From: Lachnospiraceae bacterium UBA3845
Lineage (GTDB): Bacteria > Bacillota > Clostridia > Lachnospirales > Lachnospiraceae
Assembly (NCBI GenBank): GCA_002392705.1
Contig: DGHP01000155.1
Location: forward strand, 2,679 to 11,889
Direction of reading: 5' to 3'
DNA length: 9,211 bases
The translations under genes were made by a program, and so were the position numbers. Position 1 is the stretch's first letter; the number at the start of each line of letters is the position of its first letter. Below are positions 5,520 to 9,211 of the stretch, piece by piece. The notes below the pieces were generated by a model. That model made no database searches and was not told the origin of the DNA. It saw only the letters and a list, made by a program, of their open reading frames with translations.

Positions 5520-7811
5520 TTACTGCCGGACCAGTTTCACATCGATCGGCGGCACATGGGACGGTTCGTTTGTAGCCGGCTCTCCTGCGGAATAGAAGCG
5601 GATTCCGGTAAAGGACGGGTCGTGAGCGGGCAGATGATCCATGACAATGATGCGGAAACTGCGCCGCTCCGTATTGGATTCCATGTAGAGCACAACGTCT
5701 TCCCGATAGAACCTTTTTTCCGGAAGTTTTCCCGTGTATACCCTTCTGTCATATTCAAAGCGTACGTCCCCGCTTTCGGAGATGACAAGCTTCGCGCCGC
5801 CGGAACCGGCGGGATCCCAGATCCCTGTTATGTCAGTTCCGCCGTCGACGGCTGTGTCAGGTTCGGCATCTTCCGGCAGGCCGGATTCAGCGGGACCGCC
5901 GTCTTCCATAATGTCAGCTCCGTCGTCACCGTACGCGTCAGATCCGGCACCAGCAGCCGGATTCTGCCCGGATTCCTCCGGCTGGATATAAGTTCCGACG
6001 TAGTTTTCAACGATCCACCAGACGTCCCCGCCGAAATCGATCTCTTCACCCGAATTTGTCATGAGGGAGAGATCCTGGATGAGCGGATATTCTTTTCCGG
6101 CGATCGTTACATAGTGATCCGGCAGTTTCCCGAAGCCGGCCTCGTACTGCGCCGCCCCGAGCGTCACGGGCTCCCCGATCCTGTCCATATACATGCCGTC
6201 AACAAAGAAATTATTCTCAGAACGGATGCTGAGGCGTACCTTTCTTCCGTCAGACAATCCGCAGTCGTAGAAGTAGTCCCTTGCGCCCGATGTGTACATA
6301 CTGTACTGCGGCGACATGTAATAATAAAGCTCGCTCTCTCCGCTGACGCGCAGGAATCTGAGCACCTCCCCGGCAGGGATCGTGATCTCACTGACCGCGT
6401 TTCCTTCTTCGTCCAGTGCGGACGCGCTGACCTCATGAAGCAGCCTGCAGCCGACATTGCGGCTGTCCAGGGCCAGGGCATCGTCAATCAGGGAAAAATG
6501 CAGCCAGGTGCGTCCTCGTCCGGGCTCCGGAAGGAAGCAGTAGTGGCCGTTTGGCACAAGACTGGTATTCAGCCCTGACCTGCTGTCCATGAATCTCCTT
6601 GTTCTCTCGCGCATATGGACACAGCCGGGATGATAGGGGACCGCCAGATTCAGCCCGTGCAGGAAGGAATCAAAGCACTGGGCATTCTGGTTTGCAAAGC
6701 GGTCAAATCCGCCGTCAGGGCTTTTGAAATTGTAGACGTATCCCCGGTCCTGCGCGTCGTCGAGGCGGTAGAAATAGTAATTGTCCCCGGCGCGGAAAAC
6801 AAAGAAATCTGAGTTGTCATCAGCGTATTCCAGCCACCAGGCTTTTTCTTCTTTGCCGTCACTGATTACGATGCGGTATGCTTCATAGCCGGAGTTCAGG
6901 GCTTTTTCGATGCGGATGCTCCTGCTGTCATGCGGCAGCCTGTAATCGGTGTTCTTTTCCAGCTGGGCGATAAAGCTTTCCGGCGCGGCAGCCGCGGCTT
7001 CTGACATGGGGCCGTCCAGTGCCGTATAGGGAATGGAGACGTGTACCGCTTTGCGGGAATCCATACCCTGCCGGTTTTTCTTCTCTTCCGGGATCATCGC
7101 TGCGTCAAAATAAAAGCGCAGCCCCATATAATCCGCTGTCCATGCGGGAGTCGTCTTTCCGCCGTCTGTATAAAGTCCCTCCAGAGCATATTTGTTCTCA
7201 AGGGCTGCTTCCAGGCGCTCCGGAAGGCTGCCGGGATCCGTCAGGAAATCCGCCGGCGTCAGAGGCATGCCGCTCTGTGTATCGTACACAGAGGCGCGGA
7301 AGCGGCAGTTTTCTGCTTCGCTGAGCCAGTCCCCCTCCTTTTCGCCGATGCCGGATATCATCTCCGCTTCCAGAATACTGAAAAGGACACTGTCCGCGCG
7401 TGTTACGTTCACGATACAGGAAACATTATGGTAGCGGAAATGGTCCTCCGCGCCGGAGCCTGCTTTTCTCTTCCGATACCTGTTTTCCGCAAGAAAACGC
7501 TCCGCTTCGGCTTCGACGGTTTCTTTCGCGCGCGCATTTACTTCGGCGATGATCCGGGAAAGTGCTTCCGGGACATCGTCCTCTGCCGTCAGCTCTGTAT
7601 ATCTGCCGTATACCCCGATCCTTTTTTCCGGATCCACGGAAAACAGCTCCCGGAGAACGGTTTTGACAGGATACACTTCAACTTTATTGTCTGAGACCTT
7701 TTTTCTCTGCGGCGGTGCGGCGGCAGCGCTCAGCTCCCTGTCAAAACCTGCCAGAAAGACAGCCGCAAGAACTGCAGTACAGATCAGGATCATTTTATTC
7801 ATTCTATTCAT
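5520..7811 (-). CDS. Exported 763-residue protein with RsiV/DUF3298-like region
   Basis: A large protein with an N-terminal signal peptide: basic MNRMNK, hydrophobic core at about 7-22, and a likely signal peptidase I site after SAAA near 28-32. There is no lipobox cysteine and no other obvious membrane segment, so release or wall association is expected. Residues about 44-268 resemble the DUF3298 domain of RsiV-type proteins: VEVYPVK, an internal FRASVYDTQSGMPLTPADF, MGLRFYFDAAMIP, and VSIPYTAL at the end. Residues about 290-605 are rich in aromatic beta-strand patterns and are not recognised. A low-complexity Gly/Asp/Ala/Glu linker spans about 611-660. It leads to a ~100-residue beta-rich domain starting TDITGIWDP, reminiscent of small lipocalin-like barrels. 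The start is supported by GGGAGG five bases upstream. The role is unknown; sensing or binding at the cell surface is an inference. A long frame on the opposite strand (5469-6578) is a shadow. Confidence 0.85.
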   Translation of the reverse strand: MNRMNKMILICTAVLAAVFLAGFDRELSAAAAPPQRKKVSDNKVEVYPVKTVLRELFSVDPEKRIGVYGRYTELTAEDDVPEALSRIIAEVNARAKETVEAEAERFLAENRYRKRKAGSGAEDHFRYHNVSCIVNVTRADSVLFSILEAEMISGIGEKEGDWLSEAENCRFRASVYDTQSGMPLTPADFLTDPGSLPERLEAALENKYALEGLYTDGGKTTPAWTADYMGLRFYFDAAMIPEEKKNRQGMDSRKAVHVSIPYTALDGPMSEAAAAAPESFIAQLEKNTDYRLPHDSRSIRIEKALNSGYEAYRIVISDGKEEKAWWLEYADDNSDFFVFRAGDNYYFYRLDDAQDRGYVYNFKSPDGGFDRFANQNAQCFDSFLHGLNLAVPYHPGCVHMRERTRRFMDSRSGLNTSLVPNGHYCFLPEPGRGRTWLHFSLIDDALALDSRNVGCRLLHEVSASALDEEGNAVSEITIPAGEVLRFLRVSGESELYYYMSPQYSMYTSGARDYFYDCGLSDGRKVRLSIRSENNFFVDGMYMDRIGEPVTLGAAQYEAGFGKLPDHYVTIAGKEYPLIQDLSLMTNSGEEIDFGGDVWWIVENYVGTYIQPEESGQNPAAGAGSDAYGDDGADIMEDGGPAESGLPEDAEPDTAVDGGTDITGIWDPAGSGGAKLVISESGDVRFEYDRRVYTGKLPEKRFYREDVVLYMESNTERRSFRIIVMDHLPAHDPSFTGIRFYSAGEPATNEPSHVPPIDVKLVRQ

Positions 7812-7883
7812 ATCGTCCTCCCGGTTCTCTGAGGCTTTTTTTTGTTACGGAGCAATTTCCGGCCTGCCGGAAAGGCAGCGGGA

Positions 7884-7953
7884 TCCATTCCGGACCGGCG
7901 CCCGGAAACAGCGGCCGATTCCATGACTGCTGACACCCAGGTCCATTCCGGAC
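7884..7953. repeat. Pair of 12 bp direct repeats in the leader of the exported-protein gene
   Basis: TCCATTCCGGAC occurs at 7884-7895 and again, perfectly, at 7942-7953, 58 bases apart in the same orientation. Both lie between the exported-protein gene start and its candidate promoter. They may be binding sites for a regulator or traces of a short duplication. Nothing else in the sequence decides between these. Confidence 0.5.
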
Positions 7954-7986
7954 GGCCAGCGTACAAACAGCAGGCTTTCTGAGATA

Positions 7987-8015
7987 ATTATATGAAAAGA
8001 GAGAGAAAAACGCCA
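7987..8015 (-). promoter_or_regulatory. Possible promoter of the exported-protein/TPR operon
   Basis: On the minus strand a perfect TATAAT (7992-7987) lies in an AT-rich patch. The -35 at 17 bases is only TGGCGT (8015-8010), a poor match. A start near 7980 would leave a leader of about 170 bases containing the hairpin and the paired direct repeats. This is a weak call because of the -35. Confidence 0.35.
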
Positions 8016-8030
8016 TGTCCTTTTTGCCTG

Positions 8031-8059
8031 TTGATTTTTGGGAAAGGTTTGTATATATT
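8031..8059 (+). promoter_or_regulatory. Candidate sigma-A promoter of the PAP2 gene
   Basis: TTGATT (8031-8036) is followed after 17 bases by TATATT (8054-8059), four and five consensus matches. The predicted start near 8066 leaves a leader of about 130 bases containing two ten-base palindromes. It is back to back with the possible minus-strand promoter of the neighbouring operon. Confidence 0.5.
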
Positions 8060-8196
8060 GATGGGGTTGTTAATTGGATGGAATATTTTATGGGAGACCG
8101 GTCTGTTTCCGTGAGAGCCTGCCTGATGACGCGGAGCATTTCTGCTGCGCAGCTTTCTTTCAGGCATGACAGGGACAGAGCCGGGAAGGAGGAAGA

Positions 8197-9171
8197 ATGG
8201 ATATTCAATATTTGCTTTTTCTTCAGGAGTTTCGAAACAGGATCAATGATGCGTGGACGCCCTTTATGGAATGGGTTTCGATGTTCGCGGTAACTTATCT
8301 GATCCTGATTCCTGTTTTTGTGTACTGGTGCATTGACAAAAAGAAAGGCCTGTATACGCTGTCATCCTTCTATGTCTGTATCGCGGTAAATGCCGTGGTC
8401 AAGCTGACAGCCTGCATCTATCGTCCGTGGATCCGGGACAGCCGTGTGCTTCCCGCAGGTGATTCGATCAGGACGGCTACGGGTTATTCCTTCCCCAGCG
8501 GGCATACCACTACCGCCGCGCCGCTCTACGGGGGACTTGCAGTCAGTGCCTGGGAGAAGAGGAGCCTCCGCTGGATTTCAGTCCTGTGCGTGCTGTGCGC
8601 TCTGCTGACAGGATTTTCCCGCAACTATCTGGGCGTTCATACGCCGCAGGATGTATTTGTGGGAATCTCGGAGGCAGTCTTCTGGCTGATTATCATGTCA
8701 AAGCTTTTCGGCTATCTGGAGGAGCATCCGGAAAAAGAAGACTGGTTCCTGCTGATCGCCTTTGCTGCCTGCCTGATCGGACTCATTTATATCACCTTCA
8801 AAGGCTATCCGATGGATTACAATGCGGAAGGAAAGCTGATCGTCGATCCGCAGAAGATGATGAATGATGGTTACGGGGATATCGGCAAGCTGATGGGCTT
8901 TGTGATTGCGAGGTTTATCGAAAAGCGCTGGGTCCGCTTCCGCTCGGCCGGCTTTACGGCAGGAGGGATCCTCCTCAGCGCGATCGGACTGGTGCCTGCC
9001 TGGGCTCTGATCAATTATGCAAAACCCGTGATCCAGACCACGCTTGGCGGACACTGGGGCAAGCTCACCTACAATATCATTTTTGCCATTTACCTTATCT
9101 TGGTCTATCCGCTTGTGATCAGGCTTGTGACCGGAAAAAAAGAAGCTTCCGCGAAAGCAGGCAGGGCCTGA
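8197..9171 (+). CDS. PAP2-superfamily integral membrane phosphatase
   Basis: A 324-residue polytopic membrane protein. All three PAP2/type 2 phosphatidic acid phosphatase motifs are present: K-x6-RP at Lys69-Pro77 (KLTACIYRP), PSGH at 100-103 (SFPSGHTTTA), and SR-x5-H-x3-D at Ser141-Asp152 (SRNYLGVHTPQD). His103 is the expected acid/base residue and His148 the phosphohistidine nucleophile. Hydrophobic segments lie near 28-45, 54-74, 125-140, 154-170, 185-200, 253-273 and 291-311. The family dephosphorylates lipid phosphates or diphosphates such as phosphatidic acid, phosphatidylglycerol phosphate or undecaprenyl diphosphate at the membrane; the substrate cannot be told from the sequence. The C-terminal third (about 180-324) extends beyond the minimal domain and has a polar loop at about 202-230 between membrane segments. 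The start has an excellent AAGGAGG (8186-8192) four bases upstream. No terminator is visible in the 40 bases left after the stop. Confidence 0.92.
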   Translation: MDIQYLLFLQEFRNRINDAWTPFMEWVSMFAVTYLILIPVFVYWCIDKKKGLYTLSSFYVCIAVNAVVKLTACIYRPWIRDSRVLPAGDSIRTATGYSFPSGHTTTAAPLYGGLAVSAWEKRSLRWISVLCVLCALLTGFSRNYLGVHTPQDVFVGISEAVFWLIIMSKLFGYLEEHPEKEDWFLLIAFAACLIGLIYITFKGYPMDYNAEGKLIVDPQKMMNDGYGDIGKLMGFVIARFIEKRWVRFRSAGFTAGGILLSAIGLVPAWALINYAKPVIQTTLGGHWGKLTYNIIFAIYLILVYPLVIRLVTGKKEASAKAGRA

Positions 9172-9211
9172 GAGGGACTGCTGAAGTGCGCGCCAGCCGG
9201 GAAGTATAAAA

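Larger units (their letters stand above)
7812..8196. other. Divergent intergenic region with promoters, repeats and hairpins
   Basis: This 385-base gap lies between the exported-protein gene (-) and the PAP2 gene (+). It holds candidate promoters for both directions, a hairpin (TTTCCGG 7856-7862 with CCGGAAA 7867-7873), a 12-base direct repeat and two ten-base palindromes: AGACCGGTCT (8095-8104) and GCTGCGCAGC (8144-8153). The half next to the exported-protein gene is GC-rich; the middle is AT-rich. Open frames crossing it lack ribosome binding sites and overlap the flanking genes, so I see no gene here. Confidence 0.6.

Noticed and set aside
5469..6578. 369-residue open frame on the plus strand opposite the exported protein
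   Set aside because: It lies antisense to a gene with a signal peptide, a good ribosome binding site and recognisable domains. The frame itself lacks recognisable motifs and runs through the TPR gene's start region, so it is a shadow of GC-rich coding sequence.
7804..8208. 134-residue minus-strand frame covering the gap before the PAP2 gene
   Set aside because: It overlaps the starts of both flanking genes, has no ribosome binding site and shows no recognisable sequence.

Overview
The window looks like a chromosomal segment from a Gram-positive, moderately GC-rich anaerobe of the Clostridia, most likely Lachnospiraceae-like. The grounds are strong purine-rich ribosome binding sites, an LL-diaminopimelate aminotransferase for lysine and peptidoglycan precursor synthesis, and an MNT/HEPN toxin-antitoxin cassette. 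The species cannot be fixed from the sequence alone.

Layout from left to right. Positions 1-143 hold two hairpins and an intrinsic terminator. They are followed by dapL (197-1417, +). A convergent lysR-family regulator (1559-2458, -) comes next, and the gap between the two is filled by a degenerate 38-39 bp tandem repeat that copies the 3' end of the regulator, stop codon included. A DUF4037-type nucleotidyltransferase-fold gene (2611-3552, -) is divergent from a lower-GC MNT antitoxin gene (3840-4166, +). The MNT gene overlaps a HEPN toxin gene (4151-4564, +) that is interrupted by one in-frame TAG. An apparent two-gene operon on the minus strand follows: a 763-residue exported protein with an RsiV/DUF3298-like region (5520-7811), then a TPR protein with two CxxC pairs (4621-5484). 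Last, divergent from that operon, is a six-or-so-helix membrane phosphatase of the PAP2 superfamily (8197-9171, +).

How the genes relate. The genes do not form one pathway. dapL is housekeeping lysine/cell-wall metabolism. The MNT/HEPN pair would be a toxin-antitoxin module in which the NTase modifies and silences the HEPN RNase. Here the antitoxin is intact and the toxin is truncated after its catalytic motif, so the module is probably decaying. The exported protein, the TPR protein and the PAP2 phosphatase may act at the envelope, but their link is only positional.

I found no convincing wholly new system. The points most worth a second look are the single-nonsense HEPN gene, the regulator-tail repeat array, the two NTase-fold genes sharing one promoter region, and the uncharacterised exported-protein/TPR operon.
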